The translations under genes and the position numbers were made by a program. A stretch of DNA of 64,000 nucleotides from Polyangium fumosum. GTDB taxonomy: Bacteria; Myxococcota_A; Polyangia; Polyangiales; Polyangiaceae. Each line of letters opens with the position of its first letter. The first letter of the stretch is position 1. The stretch spans positions 1 through 64,000 of the forward strand of contig NZ_SSMQ01000009.1 in assembly GCF_005144585.1 (NCBI RefSeq). The letters run 5' to 3'. Below, piece after piece: positions 16,434 through 24,903 of the stretch. The notes beneath the pieces are model-generated. The model had not been told where the DNA came from and searched no databases. It saw only the letters and a list, made by a program, of their open reading frames with translations.

Positions 16434-17836
16434 CGGACCTCCCTTGCGGCAGCCGGCGCCTCGAGCTTGCGCGGGAGATAACGCCCCGCGCCGCGCACGA
16501 CGTCGAGCTTGCCGTCCTTGTATTGGACGCGGCCGTGGACGATGGTGTGGCTCACCTTGCCCTTGACCTCGAATCCCTCGAAGATGTTGCGATCGCAGCG
16601 GTGGTGGTGCGTCTTCGCCGAAATGACGCTCGACCCCTTCGGGTCGAAGATCACGAGGTCGGCGTCGGCGCCCGGCACGATCGCGCCCTTGCGCGGATAG
16701 AGTCCAAAGATCTTCGCGGGCTGCGTGGAGAAGAGATCGACGAAGCGGTTCACGTCGATGTGGCCGCCGAGGACGCCGTAGGTCCAGAGCAGGCCGAGGC
16801 GATTCTCGATGCCCGCCGCGCCGTTCGGGATCTTCGTGAAATTGTCCCGACCCATGTCCTTCTGGCCGACCTGATTAAAGGGGCAATGGTCCGTCGCGAC
16901 CACCTGGATGAGCCCCGAGGCGATGCCCGCCCAGAGCGCCTCCTGATGTCCCTTCGGCCGGATCGGCGGGCTCATGACGTACGCCGCGCCCTCGAAATCG
17001 GGTTTGTCGTAGACCGAGTCGTCGAGGATCAGGTATTGCGGGCACGTCTCGGCGAAGACGAGCTGGCCGCGCCGGCGCGCGTCGGTGACGGCGTCGAGCG
17101 CCTCGCGACACGTGAGGTGGACGATGTAAATGGGCTCGCCGATCATACGCGCCATCATGATCGCGCGGTTCGTCGCCTCGCCCTCGACGGGCGCGGGGCG
17201 CGAGAGGGCGTGATATTTCGGGTCGAGTTTGCCCTCGGCGACGAGCTTCTTCTGCAAGGCGACGACGACGTCGCCGTGCTCGGCGTGCACCGTGACGAGC
17301 GCGCCGAGGTCCTTCGCCGTCTGCATGACCTGGATGAGCTCGACGTCGTCGACGCCGATCGCGCCGCGATAGGCCATGAACGTCTTGAAGGAGGGGATGC
17401 CCTCCTCGCGGACGCATTGCTCCATCTCGGACTTCGTGCGGTCGCCCCACCAGGTGACCGCCATGTGGAAGGCATAATCGGCGACGGCCTTCTTCGCCTT
17501 CTCCTTCCACATGGCGAGGCCGTCGAGCAAATGCTGGCCGCGCGCAGGGATGACGAAATCGATGATCGACGTGGTCCCGCCGGCGACGCCCGCCGCGGTG
17601 CCCGTCTCGAAATCGTCGGAGCTCTCCGTGCCCATGAACGGCAGCTCCATGTGCACGTGCGCGTCGATGCCGCCCGGGAAGACGAGCTGGCCCGAGGCGT
17701 CGATGACGACGTCGTCCGCGCCCTGCTTCACGAGCCCGGACCCGACCGCCACGATCTTGTCGCCATCGCAATATACGTCACCGACGAACTTGTCGGCGGC
17801 GGTGACGATCTCGCCATTCTTGATCAGGATGCCCAT
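16430..17836 (-). CDS. hydA: Dihydropyrimidinase
   Basis: Hydrolyses 5,6-dihydrouracil or dihydrothymine to N-carbamoyl-beta-amino acids. 468 residues, amidohydrolase fold. Metal ligands: His60 and His62 in 'IDAHVHME', a carbamylated Lys near residue 150 in 'SFKTFMAY', His in 'VTVHAEHGD', His in 'IYIVHLT' and Asp in 'VATDHCPF'. Located 24 nt after the beta-ureidopropionase gene and overlapping preT by 4 nt. Operon context makes dihydropyrimidinase much likelier than hydantoinase. Confidence 0.94.
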   Translation of the reverse strand: MGILIKNGEIVTAADKFVGDVYCDGDKIVAVGSGLVKQGADDVVIDASGQLVFPGGIDAHVHMELPFMGTESSDDFETGTAAGVAGGTTSIIDFVIPARGQHLLDGLAMWKEKAKKAVADYAFHMAVTWWGDRTKSEMEQCVREEGIPSFKTFMAYRGAIGVDDVELIQVMQTAKDLGALVTVHAEHGDVVVALQKKLVAEGKLDPKYHALSRPAPVEGEATNRAIMMARMIGEPIYIVHLTCREALDAVTDARRRGQLVFAETCPQYLILDDSVYDKPDFEGAAYVMSPPIRPKGHQEALWAGIASGLIQVVATDHCPFNQVGQKDMGRDNFTKIPNGAAGIENRLGLLWTYGVLGGHIDVNRFVDLFSTQPAKIFGLYPRKGAIVPGADADLVIFDPKGSSVISAKTHHHRCDRNIFEGFEVKGKVSHTIVHGRVQYKDGKLDVVRGAGRYLPRKLEAPAAAREVR

Positions 17837-17860
17837 CTCGTCCTCCCGAACGCCCCTCGA

Positions 17861-18736
17861 TCAGGGCAAGAGCTTGACCATGTCCTCGTACGTCTCGGGC
17901 CTGCGGTCGCGATAGAACTGCCAGGTGCGCCGCACTTCCTCGATCAGGTCGAGGTCCATCTCCGCGACGACGAGCTCGTCACGGTCCTCGCTTCCGACGG
18001 CGAGGAAATTACCCCGCGGATCGCAGAAATAGCTGGTCCCGTAGAACTTGCCGATGTTCCACGGCGCCTCGGTGCCGACGCGGTTACTCGCCGCGATGTA
18101 ATACCCGTTCGCCACGGCGTGCGCAGGCTGCTCGAGCTTCCAGAGGTATTGGGACAAACCGGCCACGGTCGCCGAAGGGTTGAAGACGATCTCGGCGCCG
18201 TTCAGGCCGAGCAGGCGCGCGCCCTCGGGGAAATGGCGGTCGTAGCAGATGTAGACGCCGATCTTCGCATACCGCGTCTGGAACGTAGGATACCCGAGGT
18301 TGCCCGGCTTGAAGAAATACTTCTCCCAGAAGCCGTTCGTCTGCGGGATGTGGTTCTTGCGGTATTTGCCGAGGTAGGACCCGTCCGCGTCGATGACGGC
18401 CGCCGTGTTGTAATACACGCCGGCCTGCTCCCGCTCGTAGACGGGAATGATCATCGCCATCTGGTACTTCTTCGCGTACTCGGCGAGCCGCTGGACCGTG
18501 GGGCCGTTCGGCACCGCCTCGGCCGTGTCGCACCATTTCGCGTCCTGCGAGGGGCAGAAATACGGGGTGTTGAAGACCTCCTGCAAGCAGAGGATCTGCA
18601 CGCCCTTCTTGCCCGCCTCCTCGATGTACGGGAGGTGCTTCTCGTACATCGCGTCGCGGATCGCGAGCACCGAGGCGTTCGGATCATTGAGCGGATTGCT
18701 ACACTGAATGAGCCCGCCGATGACTTTCCTGGCCAT
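17861..18736 (-). CDS. Beta-ureidopropionase / N-carbamoyl-beta-alanine amidohydrolase (nitrilase family)
   Basis: Releases CO2, ammonia and beta-alanine or beta-aminoisobutyrate from the ring-opened pyrimidine. 291 residues. The nitrilase-family Glu-Lys-Cys triad is Glu53 ('CLQEVFNTPYF'), Lys127 ('YRKNHIP') and Cys164 ('YICYDRHFPEG'). The ATG at 18736 forms a TAATG overlap with the mmsA stop, favouring it over an ATG three codons upstream. A general carbon-nitrogen hydrolase is the fallback, but its place between mmsA and hydA supports the specific call. Confidence 0.92.
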   Translation of the reverse strand: MARKVIGGLIQCSNPLNDPNASVLAIRDAMYEKHLPYIEEAGKKGVQILCLQEVFNTPYFCPSQDAKWCDTAEAVPNGPTVQRLAEYAKKYQMAMIIPVYEREQAGVYYNTAAVIDADGSYLGKYRKNHIPQTNGFWEKYFFKPGNLGYPTFQTRYAKIGVYICYDRHFPEGARLLGLNGAEIVFNPSATVAGLSQYLWKLEQPAHAVANGYYIAASNRVGTEAPWNIGKFYGTSYFCDPRGNFLAVGSEDRDELVVAEMDLDLIEEVRRTWQFYRDRRPETYEDMVKLLP

Positions 18737-20184
18737 TAGAACCACCTCTCGATGACGATCTTGCGCTCGGTGTAAAAGTCGACGCCGGCCGCGCCGTGCG
18801 CCTTCGTGTCACCATAGAGGCTCGCCTTCTGGCCGCCGAACGGGAAGAAGGACATGGGCGCCGCGACGCCGATGTTCACGCCGACCATGCCCGCCTCGAC
18901 ACGCGCGCCGAACTCGCGCGCAGCCTTGCCGTTCGTCGTGTAGATGCTCGACGCGTTGCCGTATTCGCTCGCATTCGCAAGCCGAATCGCCTCGTCGAGG
19001 TCCTTCGCCCGCATGAAACACGCGACCGGCCCGAAGATCTCCTCGCGCCCGATCACCATGTCGGGGCGCACGTCCTCGAAGATCGTCGGCCCGATCCAGT
19101 TGCCGTCCGGCAAGCCATCGACCGTCGCGTTGCGGCCGTCGAGCACGAGCCGCGCGCCCTCCTGGATGCCCTTCTCGATGTACGAGAGCACGCGGTCCTT
19201 GTGCGCCCCCGAGACGACAGGGCCGAGCGTGGTGCCGGGCGCCTTGCCGTCGCCGAGCACGAGCTTCTTCGCGTACGCGACGAAGAGGTCGCGCACGCGC
19301 TCGTACGCGTCGCCGACGGGGACGATCACGCTGCCCGCGAGGCAACGCTGGCCCGCGCAGCCGTAGCAGGACTCGACCGCGTTCTGCACGGCGCGCTCCA
19401 TGTCCGCGTCGGGCATGATCACGATGAAGTTCTTCGCGCCACCGAGCGCCTGGACACGCTTGCCGGTCTCGCCGCACTTCCGGTAGACGATCTTCGCGAC
19501 GTTCGAGGAGCCGACGAAGGAGACGCCCTTCACGTCCGCGTGCTCGCAGATCGCTTCGACGACCTCACGGCCGCCGTTCACCAGGTTCACGACGCCGTTC
19601 GGCAGGCCGATCTGCTGGATGAGCTCGAAGATGCGGCGCTGCGAGAGCGGCACCTGCTCGCTCGGCTTGAGCACGAAGGTGTTGCCCGTGGCGATCGCGT
19701 ACGGGAGGAACCAGAGGGGCACCATCGGCGGAAAGTTGAACGGCGTGATCGCCGCGAAGACGCCGAGCGGCTGGCGCAGGACCTTCGTGTCGATGCCCGA
19801 GGCGACGTCCTCGAGGTTCTGCCCCATGAGCAGCGACGGGATGCCACACGCGTGCTCGACGTTCTCGATGCCGCGGCCGAAATCGTTGTACGACTCGGAG
19901 AACGTCTTGCCGTGCTCGCTCGTGCAGATGCCCGCGATCTCCTCGCGATGCTGGTCGAAGAGGCTCTTCAGCTTGAAGAGGTACCGCGCGCGCTGCACCG
20001 GCGGGACGGCGCGCCACGCGGGAAACGCAGCCTTGGCCGCCTGCACCGCGGCGTCGACGTCGGCCGAGGTCGAAAGAGGGACCTTGGCGAGCAGCTCCCC
20101 GGTCGCGGGGTTCTTCACGTCGAGCAACGTGGTGCCCGTCGAAGCAACCCAGGCGCCGTTGATGAAGTTCTCGAGCACGCGCAT
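18736..20184 (-). CDS. mmsA: CoA-acylating methylmalonate-semialdehyde dehydrogenase
   Basis: Oxidises malonate or methylmalonate semialdehyde to acetyl- or propionyl-CoA, the last step for carbon from uracil/thymine or valine. 482 residues. Aldehyde dehydrogenase fold with 'ITPFNFPPMVPLWFLP', coenzyme-site 'FVGSSNVAK', and the catalytic Cys in 'GCAGQRCLAGS' near residue 281. The usual ALDH Glu motif is replaced by 'LGGAKNF', as in CoA-dependent members. It is first in the operon. An AGGAGGAGG run lies about 12-15 nt upstream of the ATG. The aminotransferase needed to make the semialdehyde is not in this window. Confidence 0.93.
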   Translation of the reverse strand: MRVLENFINGAWVASTGTTLLDVKNPATGELLAKVPLSTSADVDAAVQAAKAAFPAWRAVPPVQRARYLFKLKSLFDQHREEIAGICTSEHGKTFSESYNDFGRGIENVEHACGIPSLLMGQNLEDVASGIDTKVLRQPLGVFAAITPFNFPPMVPLWFLPYAIATGNTFVLKPSEQVPLSQRRIFELIQQIGLPNGVVNLVNGGREVVEAICEHADVKGVSFVGSSNVAKIVYRKCGETGKRVQALGGAKNFIVIMPDADMERAVQNAVESCYGCAGQRCLAGSVIVPVGDAYERVRDLFVAYAKKLVLGDGKAPGTTLGPVVSGAHKDRVLSYIEKGIQEGARLVLDGRNATVDGLPDGNWIGPTIFEDVRPDMVIGREEIFGPVACFMRAKDLDEAIRLANASEYGNASSIYTTNGKAAREFGARVEAGMVGVNIGVAAPMSFFPFGGQKASLYGDTKAHGAAGVDFYTERKIVIERWF

Positions 20185-20442
20185 AAAACGACGATCCTCC
20201 TCCTGACTGACGTGGGCCTTCGCCCATCCCCCCGCGCACGCCGCCCGAGCCCCGACGGGGGCCGAGCGAGACACGCCGAGCACAATCAACCGTGATTTTC
20301 TCCCCGCGACAAGGCCCAAGGGCGAACCCTCGCACGGCAACGGCGCATGCCGCCCCGCGTCGTCGCAGGCACGGTTCGGGCGCGTCTGGCGCAGCGCGGG
20401 CGCTTGCGAGCGCGCCCAGGATGCTCTTACGCTGAGGCGTAC
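20185..20442. other. Divergent intergenic region upstream of the pyrimidine operon
   Basis: 258 nt between mmsA and the PAS-STAS gene. It must hold promoters in both directions, but I see no convincing -35/-10 pair or operator. ORFs crossing it look like shadow frames. Confidence 0.4.
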
Positions 20443-21684
20443 ATGCCGGGAGCCGAAGTTTCCGCGTTCCGACAGGCGATGTCGCAAAGGCGCCCGGAGA
20501 TCTTCGCGCGTATCGTGGAGACGAGCGCAAATGGCGGGGCCTGCGAGCTCGGCGAGGTGCCGCCCGAGCTCCACGCCGAGCTCGGCGCGAGCTTCGAGAC
20601 GTGGCTCGACACCGCGGAAAACCCGGCCACGAGCGAGCTCGAAGCCTGGGTCCACCGCCTCGGCGACGTGGCCAGGGAGCGCGGCTGGGACATGCGCAAG
20701 GTGCTCGCATGGCTCGAACGCACAGGCCAAGGCCTGCTCGAAGCCGCGCTCGAAGCCGTGGACGAGGGCGTGCCCGGCGCAGACACGGGCGCGCGGCGCA
20801 TCATCGGCGCGATGAACGCAGCGGCGGCCACGTTCAATCGGGCGTTCCGGGCGAAAGCGGAAGAAGCGGCGAAGCACGCGACGGTGCTGCGCGCAGTGGC
20901 GCAAAACGCGCCGGACGGGATCGGGATCGCCCTCCCCGACGGGACGGTGATCTACGCGAACCCGGCGTTCTGCGCGATGATGGGCTCGGAAGAAGCAGGG
21001 CGCGGGCACTTCAAGAACTTCGTGCACCCGGACGAACAAGCAAAGCTCGCGCACATGGCCGAGGTCTCGCAGCGCATGGGGTACTGGGAGGGGAGCCTGC
21101 GGTACCTGCGCGCGGACGGGGTGTCGTTCAACGCGCGGCTCAAGGCGTTCCGTGTGAAGTCGGCGTCGGGCGAGACGATCGCGCGGTGCGTGCTCGTGCG
21201 CGACGCGACGCCGGAGGAGCGGGTCGAGGAGGAGCGGCGCGCGCTCGAAGAAGAGATGCAAAGGGTGCAGGCCGCGGCGCTGCAGGAGCTCGCGGCGCCG
21301 CTCTTGCCGCTCGCCGAAGGGGTGCTCGCGATGCCGCTCGTCGGCGCGCTCGACGCCACGCGGACGCCGCGGATCATCGAGGTGATGCTGGAAGGGATCA
21401 CGCGGACGGGCGCGGGGCACGTGATCGTGGACATCACGGGCGTGCCGGTGGTGGACGCGGAGGTGGCCGAATCGATCGTGCGCGCGGCGCGGGCCGCGGA
21501 GCTCGTCGGCGCGGAGGTGGTGCTGACGGGCGTGCGGGGCGCGGTGGCGAAGACGCTGCTCGATCTCGACGTGGACCTCGGCGGCATGGAGACGTGGAGC
21601 ACGCTGCGCGCGGGCGTGGCGCACGCGATCGGGCACGAGCGGCTGAAGCGGCAGATGCGCCGAGGGGCGGCGCCGAGGCGATGA
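20443..21684 (+). CDS. PAS-STAS stressosome-like signalling protein (RsbR-type)
   Basis: 413 residues. The N-terminal helical region (about 1-140) fits the RsbR/globin-like sensor class seen in stressosome proteins. A PAS domain covers about 145-260 ('LRAVAQNAPDGIGIALPDG', 'YANPAFCAMMG'), followed by a short coiled coil rich in Glu/Arg. The C-terminal STAS domain (about 290-400) carries 'GHVIVDITGVPVVDAEVAES', where Thr/Ser phosphorylation sites normally lie. Expected to scaffold or relay a phosphorylation-based switch in the cytoplasm. GAGG precedes the ATG. The next gene encodes a paralogue and starts inside this stop codon. Confidence 0.88.
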   Translation: MPGAEVSAFRQAMSQRRPEIFARIVETSANGGACELGEVPPELHAELGASFETWLDTAENPATSELEAWVHRLGDVARERGWDMRKVLAWLERTGQGLLEAALEAVDEGVPGADTGARRIIGAMNAAAATFNRAFRAKAEEAAKHATVLRAVAQNAPDGIGIALPDGTVIYANPAFCAMMGSEEAGRGHFKNFVHPDEQAKLAHMAEVSQRMGYWEGSLRYLRADGVSFNARLKAFRVKSASGETIARCVLVRDATPEERVEEERRALEEEMQRVQAAALQELAAPLLPLAEGVLAMPLVGALDATRTPRIIEVMLEGITRTGAGHVIVDITGVPVVDAEVAESIVRAARAAELVGAEVVLTGVRGAVAKTLLDLDVDLGGMETWSTLRAGVAHAIGHERLKRQMRRGAAPRR

Positions 21685-22913
21685 GCGAGCCCGTGGGGAC
21701 GAAGGGCGTGGTGTTCGCGGAGGTGTTCGCCGCGCGCCGGGACAAACTCGTCGATCGGCTGACCGAGGAGGCGCTCGTGGTGCTCGGCGGGACGCTCGGG
21801 GCGTCGATGGAGGCCTTCCGCGCCGACCGCGCCATGGAGGTCGACGCGGCCATCGCGGCGCTCCGCGACGGCACCATGCCGTTCGCGGTCGAGAGCTGGA
21901 GGCGCTGGATCGACAGCTCGGTGCAGCGCGGCTGGTCGGCGGCGACGCTCCAGGGCGTGCTCGGCGCGATGCGGCAGGTGTTCGTCGACGTGGGGCTCGA
22001 GCTCCGCGCGGCGGGCGTGCCGGACGCGACGTCGCGGATCCGCACGTTCATCCGCACGTCGAGCGAGGCGCTTTGCCTCATCGACGAGGAGCTCCGCACG
22101 CGGGCGGAGCTCCTGCACCACAAGGCGCAGATCTTCGAGGCGCTGATCCACAACGCGCCGGACGGGGTGGGGGTGGCGGCGCCGGACGGGACGCTGCGCT
22201 ACGTGAACCCGGCGTTCGAACGGCTGCTCGGGCGCGACGATCTCGTGGGCCGCTCGGTCCACGACACCCTCGCGCCGCAGGCGGAGGCTGTGCATCGCGA
22301 GCAAGTGCTGACTTCGGTGCTCCAGCAAGGCTCGTGGAGCGGGGTGCTCCCGTACCAGCGCGGCGACGGCACGACGTTCGACGCGCACGTGACGGCGTTC
22401 CTCGTGCGCGACGAGCAAGGTCGGGGCATCGCGCGGTGCGCGATCGTCCGTGATCTGACGACGTCGCGGCGTGCGGAGGAGGAGCGGCGCAGGCTCGCGG
22501 CCGAGGTGATCGCGGCGCAACGAGCGGCGCTCGAAGAGCTCGGGACGCCGCTCGTGCCGATCGCGGAGGGCGTGCTCGTGATGCCGCTCGTCGGGGCGAT
22601 CGAGCCTGCGCGGGCCGAGCGAATGCTCGGCGTGCTCCTCGAAGGGATCGGCCAGCAGAACGCGAAGGTCGTGATCCTCGACTTGACGGGCGTGAAAGAG
22701 GCGACCGCGGAGGCGGCCGATGCGCTGCTCCGCGCGGCGCAGGCGGCGCGGCTGCTCGGCGCCGAGGTGGTCACGACGGGGACGGGGCCGGAGCTCGCGC
22801 GGACATTCGTGGAAATTGGGGCGGAACTTGGAACGATCGTGACCAAGGGGACCTTGCGCGACGGCGTGGCCTACGCGCTCCGCGTGGCGCGCGGGCAGGC
22901 CCCGCGTCGCTGA
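21681..22913 (+). CDS. PAS-STAS stressosome-like protein, paralogue of the preceding gene
   Basis: 410 residues with the same architecture as the neighbour: helical sensor (about 1-155), PAS ('IHNAPDGVGVAAPDGTLRYV', then 'NPAFERLLGRDDLVG'), linker, and STAS ('VVILDLTGVKEATAEAADAL'). In this STAS the position of Thr-Gly-Val is kept, but the following Pro-Val-Val-Asp is Lys-Glu-Ala-Thr. It overlaps the upstream stop by 4 nt (ATGA), so the two are probably made in fixed ratio and may assemble together. No RsbS or RsbT gene is in the window. Confidence 0.88.
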   Translation: MSEPVGTKGVVFAEVFAARRDKLVDRLTEEALVVLGGTLGASMEAFRADRAMEVDAAIAALRDGTMPFAVESWRRWIDSSVQRGWSAATLQGVLGAMRQVFVDVGLELRAAGVPDATSRIRTFIRTSSEALCLIDEELRTRAELLHHKAQIFEALIHNAPDGVGVAAPDGTLRYVNPAFERLLGRDDLVGRSVHDTLAPQAEAVHREQVLTSVLQQGSWSGVLPYQRGDGTTFDAHVTAFLVRDEQGRGIARCAIVRDLTTSRRAEEERRRLAAEVIAAQRAALEELGTPLVPIAEGVLVMPLVGAIEPARAERMLGVLLEGIGQQNAKVVILDLTGVKEATAEAADALLRAAQAARLLGAEVVTTGTGPELARTFVEIGAELGTIVTKGTLRDGVAYALRVARGQAPRR

Positions 22914-23005
22914 TGGTTCTACGTCCAACGAACGCCGCTGACGACGAACCATTACGAATACGATGGAAGCACGAATGCGGCGCCATTGAGGGATTCGTGA
23001 AACGA

Positions 23006-23024
23006 GGATAGGGTGATACTATCC
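23006..23024. promoter_or_regulatory. Small dyad just upstream of the CAP-domain gene
   Basis: GGATAG (23006-23011) and CTATCC (23019-23024) flank a 7-nt spacer and end 6 nt before the ATG at 23031. It could be an operator or a hairpin that masks translation start. Confidence 0.35.
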
Positions 23025-23030
23025 TTGGCT

Positions 23031-23690
23031 ATGAAAAACATTACATTGTCCCTGCTCCTCGTGATGGGCTCGCTCACGGTGATCGGCTGCGGCGGCCCCA
23101 TGGAAGCAGAGGACGAATACGCGGACGATTCGGCCGATGAAATCGGCGGGGCGCTGGGCGAGGCCCTGGAGACCACCGCTGCCAACGACGAGAACGCAAA
23201 GGCGCTCCCCCAGGAGGCGGACACGGCGGATCTCGTGGCGTGGTGCGACGACATCCTGACCTGGGATCAGGCCTGGGTGGATTACGAGGCGCAGGTGCTG
23301 ACGCTGGTGAACCAGAAACGCGCCGCCGGCGCGAGCTGTGGAGGCGTGGCCTATCCGCCGGCGCCCCCGCTCGTGGCCGAGGAGCGGCTGCGGTGTGCGG
23401 CGCGCAAGCATTCGAAGGACATGGGCGTGAAGAATTTCTTCAGCCACACCGGATCGAATGGATCAACGCCGTGGGCGCGCATCAAGAGCGCCGGCTACAC
23501 GTACAAGTCGGCGGCCGAGAACATCGCGGCCGGGTATGCCACCCCGACCGCCGTGGTGAATGGGTGGATGACGAGCACGGGGCACTGCAAGAACATCATG
23601 AATGCCTCGCTCAAGCAGATCGGCGTGGGGTATTACCAGGGGACGACGGGGTACAAGAAATACTGGACGCAGGATTTCGGGACTCCCTGA
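23031..23690 (+). CDS. CAP (SCP/PR1)-domain lipoprotein
   Basis: 219 residues. A signal peptide with lipobox (LTVIGC, Cys20) is followed by an acidic linker and a CAP domain (about 85-219). CAP-cavity residues are recognisable: His in 'CAARKHSKDMG', Glu in 'AAENIAAGYA', and His in 'STGHCKNIM'. Bacterial proteins of this family are secreted and often of unknown activity. Start is the ATG at 23031; a GTG at 23013 would add six residues before the signal peptide. Two Cys pairs could form disulfides outside the cytoplasm. Confidence 0.9.
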   Translation: MKNITLSLLLVMGSLTVIGCGGPMEAEDEYADDSADEIGGALGEALETTAANDENAKALPQEADTADLVAWCDDILTWDQAWVDYEAQVLTLVNQKRAAGASCGGVAYPPAPPLVAEERLRCAARKHSKDMGVKNFFSHTGSNGSTPWARIKSAGYTYKSAAENIAAGYATPTAVVNGWMTSTGHCKNIMNASLKQIGVGYYQGTTGYKKYWTQDFGTP

Positions 23691-23769
23691 AAGTCATAAC
23701 GTTCTGATGACAACGTGAGGCGAACACGCACGCGCGTCGCAGGCCGCCTCCATCGCTTGATTCCCTCCA

Positions 23770-23858
23770 GGAGCGATCCGCAGAAGGGGGCGATGGAGAC
23801 GCGAGGTGCTTGCCCAGAACGCACACCGCCTCCATCGCCCGCTTCTACGGATCGTTCC
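23770..23858. repeat. Long-stem palindrome downstream of the second sigma gene
   Basis: Arms 23770-23798 and 23830-23858 (29 nt each) pair at 26 of 29 positions with a 31-nt spacer. The core ATCGCCC...TCG matches the palindrome at 2098-2176. It lies between the convergent ends of the CAP gene and the sigma gene, where it could serve as a bidirectional terminator. The region 23691-23925 holds no gene I can support. Confidence 0.75.
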
Positions 23859-23925
23859 TCGAACGAAGCTGGTTGGTTCGTCGCGCCAAAAAGGTTCCGC
23901 GGCGCGGTCGATTTTCGGGAGGTGC

Positions 23926-24867
23926 CTACCCTGTGAGGAGCCAACCGAACATCGACCGCGCGCGGATCGGGTCGGTCGGGTACGCGCGGAGATAACGCTC
24001 CAAGGCGCTGCGCGCGGCTTGCACGTTGCCCTGCATGACCGCGCGCTCGACCGCCTCCACCATGGCCCGCGGCCGGCTCACGCTCGTCGGCTCGTCGCAT
24101 ACACGAACCGGCGCGGGCGGCACCCTTGACGGCGGTCCTTCACATGGGCTCTCCGCGACGACGCTGACGAACAGCCGCGGCGACGAGGACACAGCGACCA
24201 TGGGCGGCTCGGCGTGCACGAGGACCCACGTCGCCGCGGAGGCGCCCGCCGCGGCGAGGAGCACCGCCGTCACGCTCGCCCATAGGCCCCCCTCCTTTTG
24301 CATCTCCGACGCCACGAGCAGCGCGGGGAAGACCGCGTGGAGCTCATCGCGGTAGTCCTTCAACCGCGCATAGGCCTGCTCGCGAGCCCGGGAGCGCCGC
24401 GACTTCACGGTCCCCTTGGGAATGTCGAACGCCACCGCGGCCTCTTCCTCCGACAGCCCGTTCATGTCGCACGCGAGAAGGACGTCGAGCAGCTCGGGGC
24501 GCATGCCTTCGAGCCGGGCGAGGACGAACGCGTGCACGCTGCGCGAAGCGACAATGTCTTCGGGCGTGGGAGAGGGGGATGGCGCGGAAAAGCTCTCGCC
24601 ATGGGATTCGTCGAAGATCTCGCCGTGACGTCGCAGCTCTCGTTTGTGGTTTTTCGAGAGCCGGACGGCAAAGCCGTACACCCAGCTCTTCACCGTGGCG
24701 CGCGTGGGATCGTGGGCGTCGGCGCTGGCCGTGGCGGCCGCGATGACCTTCTGCGCGAGGTCTTCAGCGTCCGCGGGCTGGTGGCCGAAGGCGCGCATCC
24801 AGAGAACGACGAAGGGCCGCAGCGCGAGGATCGCGTCCCTTGGGCTCGGAACGTGGCTCATGCGCAT
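23926..24867 (-). CDS. ECF-type sigma factor with C-terminal membrane segment (second copy)
   Basis: 313 residues. Sigma region 2 is about 10-80 ('QPADAEDLAQKVI', 'SWVYGFAVRLSKNHKRELRR') and region 4 about 110-170, with an HTH ending 'PKGTVKSRRSRAREQAY'. After residue 190 come one hydrophobic helix (ASVTAVLLAAAGASAATWVL) and an extracytoplasmic-looking Pro-rich tail. The tail ends in a TPR-like helix pair ('GNVQAARSALERYLRAYPTD'). Starts at 24867 or 24861; neither has a strong ribosome-binding site. It follows the Cys-rich lipoprotein gene by 36 nt with a hairpin between them, as the last gene of a three-gene operon. The architecture matches 749-1846. Confidence 0.86.
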   Translation of the reverse strand: MRMSHVPSPRDAILALRPFVVLWMRAFGHQPADAEDLAQKVIAAATASADAHDPTRATVKSWVYGFAVRLSKNHKRELRRHGEIFDESHGESFSAPSPSPTPEDIVASRSVHAFVLARLEGMRPELLDVLLACDMNGLSEEEAAVAFDIPKGTVKSRRSRAREQAYARLKDYRDELHAVFPALLVASEMQKEGGLWASVTAVLLAAAGASAATWVLVHAEPPMVAVSSSPRLFVSVVAESPCEGPPSRVPPAPVRVCDEPTSVSRPRAMVEAVERAVMQGNVQAARSALERYLRAYPTDPIRARSMFGWLLTG

Positions 24868-24880
24868 GCTTGGCGTGTCG

Positions 24881-24898
24881 CCGGGAAAAGGTTCCCGG
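24881..24898 (-). promoter_or_regulatory. Compact hairpin between lipoprotein and sigma genes
   Basis: CCGGGAA (24881-24887) and TTCCCGG (24892-24898) form a perfect 7-bp stem with a 4-nt loop. It lies just after the lipoprotein stop and upstream of the sigma start. There is no T-run. It may reduce read-through or translation of the sigma gene. Confidence 0.45.
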
Positions 24899-24903
24899 GA
24901 TCG

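Noticed and set aside
18736-21636. N-terminal extension of the mmsA frame to 966 codons
   Set aside because: The added sequence is antisense to the PAS-STAS gene and has no aldehyde dehydrogenase similarity; the ATG at 20184 fits the family length.
23691-23925. Insertion-sequence remnant around the palindrome at 23770-23858
   Set aside because: No transposase fragment or flanking target duplication could be recognised; the dyad fits a terminator or small palindromic repeat.
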